Shown here: one piece after another, positions 8,836 through 17,590 of the stretch
Layout of the letters: the number at the start of each line of letters is the position of its first letter
Numbering within the stretch: position 1 is the stretch's first letter
Source of the DNA: DASPUH01 sp964518505
Lineage (GTDB): Bacteria; Chloroflexota; Limnocylindria; Limnocylindrales; CSP1-4
Direction of reading: 5' to 3'
DNA: 64,000 nt
Assembly (NCBI GenBank): GCA_964518505.1
Contig: CAZFGT010000007.1
Location: forward strand, 14,445-78,444
Program-made: the position numbers and the translations under genes
Notes under the pieces: generated by a model
The model's input: the letters and a program-made list of their open reading frames with translations, nothing else
The model's database searches: none
Told to the model about the DNA's origin: nothing

Positions 8836-9213
8836 GTGCCTCCCACGACGTTCCGCGGCGGCGAGATCCTGGGCATCCGCATCCCGACCGTCTTCGACGA
8901 GAACGACGGCAAGGTCTGTGACGGCTGTGGGCAGCCCATCGACGGGACGCCGTTCCGCATCTCCCTGCTCGACACGGTGTCCGCCGAGGTTCCCGACAGC
9001 TGGGCCCGCCACGCCCGCCTGAACCCCGGTCCGCACCAGTTCCACGCCGACCCGGCCTGCTTCCGCACCTGGGCGCGCGGCCGTGATCTCTTCTTCTGCC
9101 GCCTCTCCCAGGTGCGCGAGATCATGCGGCCGGTGGTCATCCCGGGCCCCGCGGCCCGCTGGGGCGTGTGCGATGGCAACCATCGACAGGCCCACGAATT
9201 CGTCTTCGCATGA
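8836..9213 (+). CDS. Small cysteine-containing protein, possible zinc binder
   Basis: A 125-residue protein. It has a CDGCG knuckle near residue 30, then single cysteines in DPACFRTW, LFFCRLSQ and GVCDGN, with nearby His residues; a zinc site is plausible. The GTG start was chosen because TACAAT ends 7 nt upstream (leaderless pattern) and residues upstream look non-coding. Its stop overlaps the start of the polytopic membrane gene (ATGA), so the two should be expressed together. Family unknown. Confidence 0.6.
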   Translation: MPPTTFRGGEILGIRIPTVFDENDGKVCDGCGQPIDGTPFRISLLDTVSAEVPDSWARHARLNPGPHQFHADPACFRTWARGRDLFFCRLSQVREIMRPVVIPGPAARWGVCDGNHRQAHEFVFA

Positions 9214-10265
9214 GCGTCAACTTCATCCTGCCCGCCGCGACCGCCCTCCTGGCGTTCGTCTTCTGCCTCGCCCTGCTTGACCAGTGGCGCGAGCGGCACC
9301 ACGCCTTCCAGCTGGTGTGGGCCGGCGGCATGCTCTTCTTCGCCATCGCCGCGGCCTGTGAGGCCATCGCCGCGACCGGCGGCTGGAACGACGTGCTCTA
9401 CAAGGCGTGGTACCTCACCGGTGCCGTCTACACGGCCGGCTGGCTGGGTCTGGGCACGGCGTTCCTGCTGGGCCGCACCCGCTTCGGCTACTCGTTCGCC
9501 GTCTGCCTCTTCCTGGCCGGGCTGTTCACCTTCCTGACGTGGCAGAAGTTCCCCGCCATCTACGGCGGCGCTGGCGCGGCGCCTGTGCTCTACTTCCTGG
9601 CCGCGGGCGTGCTCGCCCTCTCGGTCGCCATCGCCACGTACTTCTCCGACGAGCGATGGCCGCGCCTGGCCGCGGTCGCCGTCGTCGGGGCCAGCATCCT
9701 CGGGCTCGTCCTCACGATCGTCGCCGTCATCCCCGCCCCGGGGTATGCCCTTGACCCGACGACGCACCTGCCGGTGGCCGACCTCTTCCCGCCCACCCTC
9801 CGCCTGCTGACACCGTTCATGAACATCACCGGCGCCTTCGCCCTCGTCCTGGGGGCCGTCTTCTCCGTCTACGTCTTCATGCCCAAGAAGCGGGTCCTGG
9901 CCTACTCCCTGGATCCAGAACAGCCGTTCGACCACTTCCTCTTCAACATGCTGATCTCGGTCGTGGCTATCCCCGTCAACTTCGTCGCGTCCGTGCCCGG
10001 GGCGCTCCGCGCCTTCGCCTCCGGCCGGCTCCACAGCCGGGTCCCGGCGACCGTCTTGATCGCCATCGGGGCGTTCATCCCGAGCCTGGGCGATACGCTC
10101 AACCGCTTCGGCGACACGGCCTGGTTCGACCTCTTCAAGTTCCTCGGCGTCGTCCTCCTGTTCCTGGGCTTCCTCGTTTCCGTGGAAGTCTTCCAGGAGG
10201 TCCGCATCCCCTTCACCCACGTCGTCCTGCGGGGCAGCCGGCGGGAGCCGACCAGCCTGCCCTGA
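9210..10265 (+). CDS. Polytopic membrane protein of unknown function
   Basis: A 351-residue protein with about eight to nine transmembrane helices across its whole length, for example near residues 4-24, 35-52, 70-90, 95-112, 125-150, 158-180, 205-228, 250-270 and 315-335. A cytoplasmic basic tail (RGSRREP) follows. I recognise no catalytic motif. The start overlaps the preceding Cys-protein stop by four bases, so a functional pair is likely. galU follows after 58 nt with its own promoter. Confidence 0.7.
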   Translation: MSVNFILPAATALLAFVFCLALLDQWRERHHAFQLVWAGGMLFFAIAAACEAIAATGGWNDVLYKAWYLTGAVYTAGWLGLGTAFLLGRTRFGYSFAVCLFLAGLFTFLTWQKFPAIYGGAGAAPVLYFLAAGVLALSVAIATYFSDERWPRLAAVAVVGASILGLVLTIVAVIPAPGYALDPTTHLPVADLFPPTLRLLTPFMNITGAFALVLGAVFSVYVFMPKKRVLAYSLDPEQPFDHFLFNMLISVVAIPVNFVASVPGALRAFASGRLHSRVPATVLIAIGAFIPSLGDTLNRFGDTAWFDLFKFLGVVLLFLGFLVSVEVFQEVRIPFTHVVLRGSRREPTSLP

Positions 10266-10283
10266 CCGCGGTCGGCCCGCGGC

Positions 10284-10289
10284 TATACT
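10284..10289 (+). promoter_or_regulatory. Predicted -10 box (TATACT) for galU
   Basis: TATACT, with a partial -35 (CTGACC) 16 nt upstream at 10262-10267. It is placed about 34 nt before the TTG start of galU. Confidence 0.5.
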
Positions 10290-10323
10290 GGCCGGCGCCC
10301 ACCACCCGAAACCCGAGGTCCGC

Positions 10324-11208
10324 TTGCGCGTCCGCAAAGCCGTCTTCCCGGCCGCTGGCTGGGGCACCCGGTTCCTGCCCGCCACCAAGGCGCAGCCCAA
10401 AGAGATGCTGCCCCTGGTCGACAAGCCGGTCATCCAGTACGCCGTGGAAGAGGCGGTGGCCGCCGGCATCGAGCAGGTCATCATCGTGACCAGCTCGCAG
10501 AAGCGGGCCATCGAGGACCATTTCGACTCGTCGTACGAGCTCGAGCACCTGCTCGAGGAACGCGGCGACATCGAGATGCTGCGCCGCGTGCGCCACATCA
10601 GCGACCTGGCGCAGATCAGCTACGTCCGCCAGAAGGAGCAGCTCGGCCTGGGCCACGCGGTGCTCATGGCCCGCGAGCTGGTGGGCCACGAGCCGTTCGC
10701 CGTGATCCTCTCCGACGACGTGGTGGCGTCCGAACGGCCCTGCATCGGCCAGCTCATCCACGCCTACGGTGAGACGCACTCCACGGTGGTGGCCGTGATG
10801 GAGGTGCCGCCGGATGAGACGGACCGCTACGGCATCATCGATCCGGCCCCGCCCGACGGCGAGGCCGGCCGCGACCCGCGCCTCCACCGGGTCAAGGGCC
10901 TGGTGGAGAAGCCGCCCGCCGGGACCGCGCCGAGCAACCTCGCCATCATCGGCCGCTACGTGCTGACGCCCAAGATCTTCGAGAAGCTAGAGCAGACGCC
11001 GCATGGCGCCGGCGGGGAGATCCAGCTGACCGATGCGCTCGAGGCGCTCATGGAGGAGCAGGACATCTACGGCTACGCGTTCGAGGGCGTGCGGTACGAT
11101 GCTGGGACCACCATGGGCTGGTTGAAGGCCTCCGTCGAGCTCGCGTTGCAGCGGCCGGACATGGGTCCGGAGTTGCGTCGGTACCTCGCCGGGCTCGACC
11201 TGCGCTAG
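10324..11208 (+). CDS. galU: UTP-glucose-1-phosphate uridylyltransferase
   Basis: A 294-residue nucleotidyltransferase that makes UDP-glucose from UTP and glucose-1-phosphate, feeding envelope polysaccharide and glycolipid synthesis. The N-terminal signature AGWGTRFLPATKAQPKEMLP and VDKPVIQYAVEEA are diagnostic; FAVILSDDVV (nucleotide/Mg site) and VKGLVEKP, GRYVLTP follow. Length matches the family (~290). It uses a TTG start with GAGG upstream. The Ser/Thr kinase gene begins 14 nt after its stop and may be co-transcribed. Confidence 0.96.
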   Translation: MRVRKAVFPAAGWGTRFLPATKAQPKEMLPLVDKPVIQYAVEEAVAAGIEQVIIVTSSQKRAIEDHFDSSYELEHLLEERGDIEMLRRVRHISDLAQISYVRQKEQLGLGHAVLMARELVGHEPFAVILSDDVVASERPCIGQLIHAYGETHSTVVAVMEVPPDETDRYGIIDPAPPDGEAGRDPRLHRVKGLVEKPPAGTAPSNLAIIGRYVLTPKIFEKLEQTPHGAGGEIQLTDALEALMEEQDIYGYAFEGVRYDAGTTMGWLKASVELALQRPDMGPELRRYLAGLDLR

Positions 11209-11222
11209 GCGAGGGAGGATCG

Positions 11223-12935
11223 GTGCCGCAGATCGGCCAGGTGCTTGGCCATCGCTACCAGCTCGAAGAAGAGATCGCCGCCGGTGGCATGGCCACCATC
11301 TGGCGCGCTCGCGACGAGCAGCTCGGCCGCGAAGTGGCGATCAAGATCCTCCATCCCGAGTACGGACGCGACGCGGCGTTCGTGGCACGGTTCCGCCAGG
11401 AAGCGACCGCGGTCGCCGGGCTGAGCCACCCCAACATCGTCAGCGTCTTCGACCTGGGCACGGATGAAGCCGGCCCCTACATCGTCATGGAGCTCGTCGA
11501 CGGGCAGGACCTGGCGACGATCCTGCACGACCGCGGGGCGATCCCCGTGACCGCCTGCGCCCGCATCGCGATGCAGGTCGCCGACGCCCTGGCGGCGGCC
11601 CACGCGCGCGGCATCGTCCATCGCGACATCAAGCCCGGCAACATCCTGCTGACGCTCTCCGGCCAGGTGAAGGTCGTCGACTTCGGGATCGCCCGGGCCC
11701 TGTCCGAGGCACAGCTGACCCTGCCCGGGACGACACTGGGCAGCGTCCAGTACATGAGCCCCGAGCAGGCGCGCGGCAACGAGGTCACGACCGCGTCCGA
11801 CATCTACTCCCTGGGCCTCGTGATGTACGAGATGCTGACCGGCATGCGGCCGTTCGGTGGTGACTCGGCCGCGGCGGTCGCGATGGCTCGCCTGACCACC
11901 GACGTGCCCCTGCCGTCATCGCTGCGCGCGGACGTGCCCCCAGGCATGGATGCCATCGTCCGCAAGGCGACGGCGCGCGACCCGGCCCAGCGCTTCGGGT
12001 CGGCGGCCGCCATGTCGGACGCCATCGGCCGCTTCCTGTCCGGCGCCAGCCTCGCCAACCTGGGCAGCACCGGGGTGGCCGGGGCGGCGGCCGGAGGGGC
12101 CGCGGCCGCCGCGGGAGCTGCGGCCGTCGGCGCGGCCGCTGGTCGCGGCAGCCTGCCCCCAGAAGGTCCCACGGCGGTCGTCTCCACCTACGGCGGGACG
12201 AATGCCGGCGTCACCCGCGGCGGGCGGGGTGCGCCACCTCCGCGACCAGGGGAGCAGCCGGAAGACGACGAGGGCGGGGGCGGAGCCAACCTGTGGGCCT
12301 GGGCGGCCGGCATCCTGGGCCTGCTGGTGCTCATCGCGGCCGGCGCGGTCCTCTTCATCCTGCTGCGCGGCAACGGCACGACGCCGGGCGCGTCGGGCAA
12401 CGTCACCGTGCCCAACCTGGTGGGTCTCAGCCAGACCGTGGCGCAGCAGCAGCTGACGTCGGCGGGCCTGCTGTTCGCCCTGGGACCCGCGACCGTCGAC
12501 CCCAGCGCGGCCGTCGACACCGTCGCCTCGCAGGACCCGGCGGCAGGCACGTCCGTGGCCCCCGGCAGCACGGTGACCGTCGTAGTCAACGTCCAGGCCG
12601 GCAGCGTGCCGGTGCCCGATGTGCGCAACCAGGCGCAGCAGGACTGCATCGTGACGCTCGTCACCAGCAATCTGAAGCCCGGCACCGCCACGCAGACCTT
12701 TGACCCGACGGTGCCGGCCGGTGACTGCATCGGCACGAACCCCCAGACGGGCGTCCTCGTCAGCCCGGGCACGACCATCGACTACTCCGTCTCGCAGGGG
12801 CCGCAACCCACGCCGTCACCGACGGTCACCCCGGCCCCCACCCCGACGCCCACGCCGCCGCCGACCCCGACACCCACGCCGCCGCCGACGCCCACGCCGA
12901 CGCCCACCCCTTCGCCGACACCAGCCCCGACCTGA
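11223..12935 (+). CDS. PASTA-domain serine/threonine protein kinase (PknB/StkP type)
   Basis: A 570-residue membrane kinase. The kinase domain (~8-270) has glycine loop AAGGMATIWRA, VAIKIL lysine, catalytic HRDIKPGNILL, DFG in VVDFGIA and activation/P+1 segment GSVQYMSPEQ. An Ala/Gly-rich linker (~280-310) leads to a transmembrane helix (~358-382). Two PASTA domains follow (about 393-462 and 463-535), then a Pro-Thr repeat tail of about 35 residues encoded by short tandem repeats. PASTA domains usually bind peptidoglycan fragments. The GTG start has GGAGG upstream. Two PASTA units are fewer than the four of mycobacterial PknB. Confidence 0.95.
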   Translation: MPQIGQVLGHRYQLEEEIAAGGMATIWRARDEQLGREVAIKILHPEYGRDAAFVARFRQEATAVAGLSHPNIVSVFDLGTDEAGPYIVMELVDGQDLATILHDRGAIPVTACARIAMQVADALAAAHARGIVHRDIKPGNILLTLSGQVKVVDFGIARALSEAQLTLPGTTLGSVQYMSPEQARGNEVTTASDIYSLGLVMYEMLTGMRPFGGDSAAAVAMARLTTDVPLPSSLRADVPPGMDAIVRKATARDPAQRFGSAAAMSDAIGRFLSGASLANLGSTGVAGAAAGGAAAAAGAAAVGAAAGRGSLPPEGPTAVVSTYGGTNAGVTRGGRGAPPPRPGEQPEDDEGGGGANLWAWAAGILGLLVLIAAGAVLFILLRGNGTTPGASGNVTVPNLVGLSQTVAQQQLTSAGLLFALGPATVDPSAAVDTVASQDPAAGTSVAPGSTVTVVVNVQAGSVPVPDVRNQAQQDCIVTLVTSNLKPGTATQTFDPTVPAGDCIGTNPQTGVLVSPGTTIDYSVSQGPQPTPSPTVTPAPTPTPTPPPTPTPTPPPTPTPTPTPSPTPAPT

Positions 12936-12975
12936 TCCGGGCGCGCGTCGGCGCACGCACTGCGCGGCGCGCAGC

Positions 12976-12981
12976 TACACT
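12976..12981 (+). promoter_or_regulatory. Predicted -10 box (TACACT), leaderless start
   Basis: TACACT ends 6 nt before the GTG of the small zinc-ribbon gene. No -35 element is evident. Confidence 0.5.
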
Positions 12982-12987
12982 CGCGGC

Positions 12988-13275
12988 GTGCTGACCTGGC
13001 GGTGCCCCCATTGCGGCACGCGACAAGCGGAGGCGGCCCGCTGCTGGGTCTGCACGCGCTCATCCACGACCTGCGCGACCTGCCTCCACTTCCGCCGCGG
13101 GGTGACGGACGTCGGCGGCACGTGCGGGCTGGACCGGCGTAAGGGTCCGCTCCGGGGCGACGAGATCCAGCCCTGCTGGAAGGACCCCATGGCGGTCGGG
13201 GCCGCGCCGGTCGGACTGTTCGAGGCCGGCTGGCCGGTGCCTGAGCTGGCCGGGGTGAAGCGCGCTACTTCGTGA
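12988..13275 (+). CDS. Small zinc-ribbon-like protein
   Basis: A 95-residue protein. It opens with a CPHCGTRQ knuckle paired with CWVC, then CATCLHF and further cysteines in GTCGLDR and QPCWKD; two Cys4-type zinc sites are plausible. The GTG start 6 nt after TACACT was chosen; the longer frame upstream is a shadow of the kinase tail. The 3' end overlaps the convergent Ig-like gene by 11 nt. Family unknown. Confidence 0.65.
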   Translation: MLTWRCPHCGTRQAEAARCWVCTRSSTTCATCLHFRRGVTDVGGTCGLDRRKGPLRGDEIQPCWKDPMAVGAAPVGLFEAGWPVPELAGVKRATS

Positions 13276-14491
13276 TCGTGAACGACCCGTTGGCGGTGAC
13301 CTTGCGGCCGTCGCCGAGGGTCACGGTGACGGTGACGAAGCCGGCCTGCGGCAGGGCCACATGGGCCGTATCGACCGGGGCGAGCGTCCGCGTCCAACTG
13401 GCAGCGCCGTGGTTCAGGGTGATCACCGGCGCGCCGGAGACGATCGTCGACTGACCCGGCGGCGAGATGGTGAAGACGGCCGTGGCCGCCACATTGATGG
13501 GCTTGCCCGCCGCGTCGTCGACGACCACGGTGATGGTCAGCGGTGACGACCCGATCTTCTTGTTGGAGATGGTCACCCAGGAGAGGGTCACCTTGGCCTT
13601 CAGCGCCCCCGAGCCGTGGACCACGGTCAAGGTCTTGGTGGTGCGGTTGCCGGCCTGATCCACGGACGTGATGGTCATCACGTTGGGCCCCTCGGCCAGG
13701 GTGACGTTGGCGGCGAATGCTCCGCTCGCCGCGGCGACCACCGAGTAGCTGCCGCCCGTGCTGGCGTCGTGGATGGTGACCGTGGCGCCGGGCTGGGTCG
13801 TGCCCTTGACCGCGACGGTCGCCGTGGCCACGGACGCCCCGTCCTTGGGGCTGCTGAAGGCAAGGGGCGGAGGCACATCGTCGAACGTGATGGTGATGGG
13901 CGCCGACGGGCCGCTCTCGCCGTCGGCCGTCACGAGCGTGGCGGTGATGACGTTGGGCCCCTCAGCGAGCCCCACGCCCGTGACCACGAAGTCATTGGTG
14001 GTGGGGACTTGCTGTGACTTCTGGAGCTCGCCACCCACGTAGATCTTGATCTCATCGGTCGTGCCGGCCACGTCGCCGGGCAGCAGGCCGGCGATGTCGG
14101 CGCTCGAGATCTGGGTGTACGCCGACACAGGCGGGTCCAGCCGTGGCGTGGGGATGCCCGGCTGGCTCGCCGATGCGCTCGGCCCACCGGCCGGGATGAT
14201 GCCGCCGAAGGCGCTGGAGATAGCGCCGCCGATGCCGGCCGTCACTCGCCCCAGCGTGCCGCCACCAAGCAGGATGGCCAGCGCACCCAGCCCGAGGAGG
14301 GCGGCCAGCAGCAGCGCTCGGACCGGCCAGGGGAGCGCCACGAGACCGGTGGCGGGCGTCTTGTGGCGGCTGCGAACGGCCAGGTCCGGGGGCTGGTGGG
14401 GGCGTGCCTTGCGCGGCCGGGGCAGGGGCTGGGGCCGCCGCGGCGCGATCTCGGTGGACCGGCGGCGAACGGGGCGGTTCGAGGCGGCCAT
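13265..14491 (-). CDS. Membrane-anchored protein with bacterial Ig-like domains
   Basis: A 408-residue protein. A basic, Pro/Arg-rich cytoplasmic N-terminus (~1-55) precedes a transmembrane helix (~58-78) and a Ser/Pro linker. The extracytoplasmic part has at least three beta-sandwich repeats. The first two share the phrase LAEGPNVITATLV / LAEGPNVMTITSVDQAGN, typical of glucodextranase-like Big domains; the third ends KVTANGSFTITK. It probably projects through the wall as an adhesive or structural part. The ATG was chosen because upstream codons run into the divergent gene's leader. Confidence 0.75.
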   Translation of the reverse strand: MAASNRPVRRRSTEIAPRRPQPLPRPRKARPHQPPDLAVRSRHKTPATGLVALPWPVRALLLAALLGLGALAILLGGGTLGRVTAGIGGAISSAFGGIIPAGGPSASASQPGIPTPRLDPPVSAYTQISSADIAGLLPGDVAGTTDEIKIYVGGELQKSQQVPTTNDFVVTGVGLAEGPNVITATLVTADGESGPSAPITITFDDVPPPLAFSSPKDGASVATATVAVKGTTQPGATVTIHDASTGGSYSVVAAASGAFAANVTLAEGPNVMTITSVDQAGNRTTKTLTVVHGSGALKAKVTLSWVTISNKKIGSSPLTITVVVDDAAGKPINVAATAVFTISPPGQSTIVSGAPVITLNHGAASWTRTLAPVDTAHVALPQAGFVTVTVTLGDGRKVTANGSFTITK

Positions 14492-14586
14492 GCCCGGCCA
14501 TTCTCCCACGAAGTCCCGCCCCGTCCGACCTGCGGTGTACCCTGTGCGCCGGATCGGCCCCTTCTGGTGCGATCGAGGGAGGATTG

Positions 14587-15009
14587 ATGGAATCGACGGC
14601 GCGCCGGCCCAGTCCGCTCGCGCGCGGCAACTCCCCGGCTCCCGTCGGCCGACGCCTGCCGCCACCTCCGCCGCCCGGGCCCATCGCGCGGGCCACGCCG
14701 ACTGCCCTGAACCGCCTGCCGGTGGCGCCGCCGCGGACCGGCATGCCCATCATGCCGATGCGGATGCCCCTTGGCATGCCCAACCTGCGTCGGAACGTCT
14801 GCCCCCACTTCTACATGACCGGAGGCCGCGGCGCGATCCCCATCCAGGCGCCGCACCTGCTCAAGGCCCTGATGCGGCAGGATGCCAACGTCTCGCGCTG
14901 CCAGCTGCGCGGGGGCGTCCACCTGGAGCAGGGCTACGTGGCCGACATCTGCCTGTCGTCACGCTTCAACCAGTGCGTCTTCTACGAGGACGATCTGGCG
15001 CGGCCTTGA
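14587..15009 (+). CDS. Pro-rich protein with conserved-looking Cys cluster, upstream of folC
   Basis: A 140-residue protein. The first ~60 residues are Pro/Arg/Met-rich and probably disordered. The C-terminal ~75 residues look folded and hold four cysteines (CPHFYMTGG, SRCQLRGG, VADICLSS, NQCVFYEDD) that could bind a metal. A strong GGGAGGA ribosome-binding site precedes the ATG. folC starts within about 6 nt of the stop, so it is the first gene of the folate operon. I do not recognise the family. Confidence 0.6.
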   Translation: MESTARRPSPLARGNSPAPVGRRLPPPPPPGPIARATPTALNRLPVAPPRTGMPIMPMRMPLGMPNLRRNVCPHFYMTGGRGAIPIQAPHLLKALMRQDANVSRCQLRGGVHLEQGYVADICLSSRFNQCVFYEDDLARP

Positions 15010-15014
15010 CGCCC

Positions 15015-16328
15015 GTGACCGTGCCCGACCCTGCCGCGGCGGCGATCGCCGAGCTCCAGGCACGGGGGCGCTTCGGCATCCAGCTGGGCCTGGGTCGCAC
15101 GCGGGCCCTCCTGCGCCTGCTCGGTCATCCGGAGCGACGCCTGCGCGGTGCGCTCATCGGGGGGACCAATGGCAAGGGCAGCGTCCAGGCCATGGTCGGG
15201 GCGGTCCTGGGGGCGGCCGGGGTACGCGCCGGCCAGACGCCCAAGCCGCACCTGGTCGACTACCGTGAACGCATCGTGGTCGGCGGTCAGGCCATCGCGC
15301 CAGAGGACCTGGCCGAGCTGCTCGGCGAGGTGATCCGTGCTGCCGATCAGGTCCCGGCGTCACTGGGCCCGCCGACCGAGTTCGAACTGCTGACCGCGGC
15401 GGCCTTCGCCTGGTTCGCGCGCGAGGCGGTCGATGTCGCGGTCGTGGAGGTGGGCCTTGGCGGACGCCTGGATGCGACCAACACGTGGGACGGCGGCGTG
15501 GCGGTGGTCACCAACGTGGAGCTCGACCACATGGACCGCCTGGGTAGCACCCTGGCGCGCATCGGCTTCGAGAAGGCGGCCATCATCAAGCGCGGCGACC
15601 GCGCCGTGACCGGCGCGAGCGGCGCGGGTCTGACTGCCATCAGGCGGCGCGCCGCGCGCTTCGCCGTGCCGCTCGAGGAGGTCATGACGCTCCCCGTGAC
15701 GGGCATGGACCTGGACGGGCTGGTCGTGCAGGCGCCCGGGCTGCCGGACCTGCACGTGGGCCTGCTGGGCCGCCACCAGGCCGCCAACGCGGCGGTGGCG
15801 CTGGCGACCCTCCGCGCCCTCGACGGGGCCGGCATCGTCTCGGTCAGCGAGGCGGCCGTCCGTGGCGGCCTGGCCGCCGTCCGCTGGCCGGGCCGCCTGG
15901 AGCTCCTGCCCGGGGATCCGCAGGTCCTGCTCGACGGTGCCCACAACGAGGCCGGGATCGCGGCCCTGGTCGCCGCGCTCGACGAACTCCGGCCGCGGCT
16001 GGCGCCGGGTCGCCCGACGCTCCTGTTCGGCGTCATGGCCGACAAGGCCGTGGAGCACATGCTGGGGCGGCTGGCGGCCGCTCCCGCGCTGCGCGACCTG
16101 CGGGTCGTGACGACCGAGGTGAGTGGCTCGCGGGCCATGCCGGCTCAGGCGCTGGCCGCCACCTGGCGGCGCCTGGCCGGGTCGGGTGTGGATGTGCGGT
16201 CGATCACCGTGACCCGGGACGCGCTCGAGGAGGCCCGGACGCTCGCGCGCGAGGCTGGCGGCCCGCTGATCGTGGCCGGCTCGTTGTACCTGGTGGGAGC
16301 GGTGCGCGGATGGCTCACGGCACGCTGA
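15015..16328 (+). CDS. folC: Folylpolyglutamate synthase / dihydrofolate synthase
   Basis: A 437-residue Mur-ligase-fold enzyme that adds glutamate to dihydropteroate or folates. Landmarks are FGIQLGLGRT near the N-terminus, P-loop GGTNGKGSVQ, VEVGLGGRLDATN, TNVELDHMDRLGST, EKAAIIKRG and, in the C-terminal domain, WPGRLELL and LLDGAHNEAG. GTG 15015 was chosen; a TTG at 15006 overlapping the previous stop (TTGA) is equally possible and would couple translation. folP begins 19 nt before this stop. Confidence 0.93.
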   Translation: MTVPDPAAAAIAELQARGRFGIQLGLGRTRALLRLLGHPERRLRGALIGGTNGKGSVQAMVGAVLGAAGVRAGQTPKPHLVDYRERIVVGGQAIAPEDLAELLGEVIRAADQVPASLGPPTEFELLTAAAFAWFAREAVDVAVVEVGLGGRLDATNTWDGGVAVVTNVELDHMDRLGSTLARIGFEKAAIIKRGDRAVTGASGAGLTAIRRRAARFAVPLEEVMTLPVTGMDLDGLVVQAPGLPDLHVGLLGRHQAANAAVALATLRALDGAGIVSVSEAAVRGGLAAVRWPGRLELLPGDPQVLLDGAHNEAGIAALVAALDELRPRLAPGRPTLLFGVMADKAVEHMLGRLAAAPALRDLRVVTTEVSGSRAMPAQALAATWRRLAGSGVDVRSITVTRDALEEARTLAREAGGPLIVAGSLYLVGAVRGWLTAR

Positions 16329-17185
16329 CCGTGCGGGGCACGACGTTCGTCTGGGGCGCCCGGACATACGTCATGGGCATCCTCAACCTCACGCCCGACT
16401 CGTTCAGCGGTGACGGACTGCTGGCCGATGCGGTCACCGATCCCTTGCCGGCCATCGTGGCTCAGGCGCGGCGCATGGCCGATGAAGGGGCCGACCTGCT
16501 GGACCTGGGCGGCGAATCCACCCGTCCGGGCCACGCCCCCGTCGACGACGCACAGGAGCTGGGCCGGGTCGTCCCCGCCATGCGGGCCGTCCGAGCGGCC
16601 CTGCCGGCCATGCCCCTCAGCATCGACACGACGAAGCTCGCCGTCGCGCGCGTCGCCCTCGACGAGGGGGCCGACCTGCTCAACGACGTGGGGGCCGTGG
16701 CGCCGGGTGGGGCGCCCCTCGCACGGCTCGCCGGCGAGCGTGGTGTGCCGCTCATCGTGATGCACGGTCGAGCCGCGCCGCGCTACGCCGATGTCGTGGC
16801 CGAGGTGGTGGCCGACCTGCGGGCCGCGCTGGCCCGCGCGATGGACCTCGGCGTGCCCGCGACGCACCTCATCGTCGACCCCGGCTTCGGCTTCGGCAAG
16901 ACGGCCGGCCACAACCTGCGGCTGCTGCGCGAACTGGCGGCCCTGCAGGCCCTGGAGCGGCCGATCCTGCTCGGCACGAGTCGCAAGTCGACCATCGGCC
17001 GCGTCCTTGATCTGCCGGCGGAGGAGCGCCTGGAGGGGACGCTGGCCACCACAGCCCTGGGTATCGCCGCCGGCGTGGACATCGTGCGGGTGCATGATGT
17101 GCGGGCCAACGTCCGCGCCGCCCGGATGGCCGACGCGATCGTGCGCGGAAGCGCCCTGGAGGACGAGGAGGCGACGCACCCGTGA
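16310..17185 (+). CDS. folP: Dihydropteroate synthase
   Basis: A 291-residue TIM-barrel enzyme joining dihydropterin pyrophosphate to p-aminobenzoate. Landmarks: MGILNLTPDSFSGDG, DLGGESTRPGH, SIDTTK, LLNDVGA, IVMHGR, VDPGFGFGKT (pterin pocket) and the closing GTSRKSTIG loop. The ATG lies inside the end of folC and the stop overlaps folB (GTGA), forming a tight folC-folP-folB unit. The sulfonamide-binding loops look intact. Confidence 0.96.
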   Translation: MAHGTLTVRGTTFVWGARTYVMGILNLTPDSFSGDGLLADAVTDPLPAIVAQARRMADEGADLLDLGGESTRPGHAPVDDAQELGRVVPAMRAVRAALPAMPLSIDTTKLAVARVALDEGADLLNDVGAVAPGGAPLARLAGERGVPLIVMHGRAAPRYADVVAEVVADLRAALARAMDLGVPATHLIVDPGFGFGKTAGHNLRLLRELAALQALERPILLGTSRKSTIGRVLDLPAEERLEGTLATTALGIAAGVDIVRVHDVRANVRAARMADAIVRGSALEDEEATHP

Positions 17186-17562
17186 GCGACCGCATCGTCC
17201 TGTCGACCATGCGCTTCCAGGGCCGCCACGGCGTGACGGCCGCGGAGCGCTCGACGCCCCAGCCGTTCGAGGTGGACGTGGAGCTGGTGACCGACCTCCA
17301 GCCGGCGGGCGTGGAAGACGACCTGGCGCAGACGATCGATTACGGCGCGGCGTTCGAGATCTGCCGCGAACTCGTCGAGGCCACCAACTTCCGCCTCCTC
17401 GAGGCCATCGCCGAGGGCCTGGCCCATGAGCTGCTGCGGGCCTTCCCGCGCCTCAGCGAGGTCGTGGTGCGGGTCCGCAAGCTGCACGTCCCGATCGACG
17501 GCGACCTGGCCTACGCCGGGGTGGAGATCCGCCGCCGGTCGGTCGGCAAGCGCGGCGGCTGA
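17182..17562 (+). CDS. folB: Dihydroneopterin aldolase
   Basis: A 126-residue enzyme of the FolB/FolX tunnelling fold that cleaves dihydroneopterin in folate synthesis. Landmarks: MRFQGRHGVTAAER (substrate-binding loop), QPFEVDVEL, TIDYGAAFEI, NFRLLEAIAE (active-site Glu) and VVVRVRKLHVPI. It uses a GTG start overlapping folP. No folE or folK lies nearby, so the rest of the pathway must be elsewhere. Confidence 0.94.
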   Translation: MSDRIVLSTMRFQGRHGVTAAERSTPQPFEVDVELVTDLQPAGVEDDLAQTIDYGAAFEICRELVEATNFRLLEAIAEGLAHELLRAFPRLSEVVVRVRKLHVPIDGDLAYAGVEIRRRSVGKRGG

Positions 17563-17590
17563 CCCCCCGTCACCCGCCCGTCTGGCCGGG

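Noticed and set aside
6669..10598. Long minus-strand frames of about 650 residues each
   Set aside because: They are antisense to complete family genes (GGDEF, SGNH, membrane protein, galU) and rich in Gly/Arg/Asp/His as expected from GC-rich shadows.
12826..12935. Short tandem repeats considered as a CRISPR or VNTR array
   Set aside because: They encode the Pro-Thr tail of the PASTA kinase in frame; no spacer structure.
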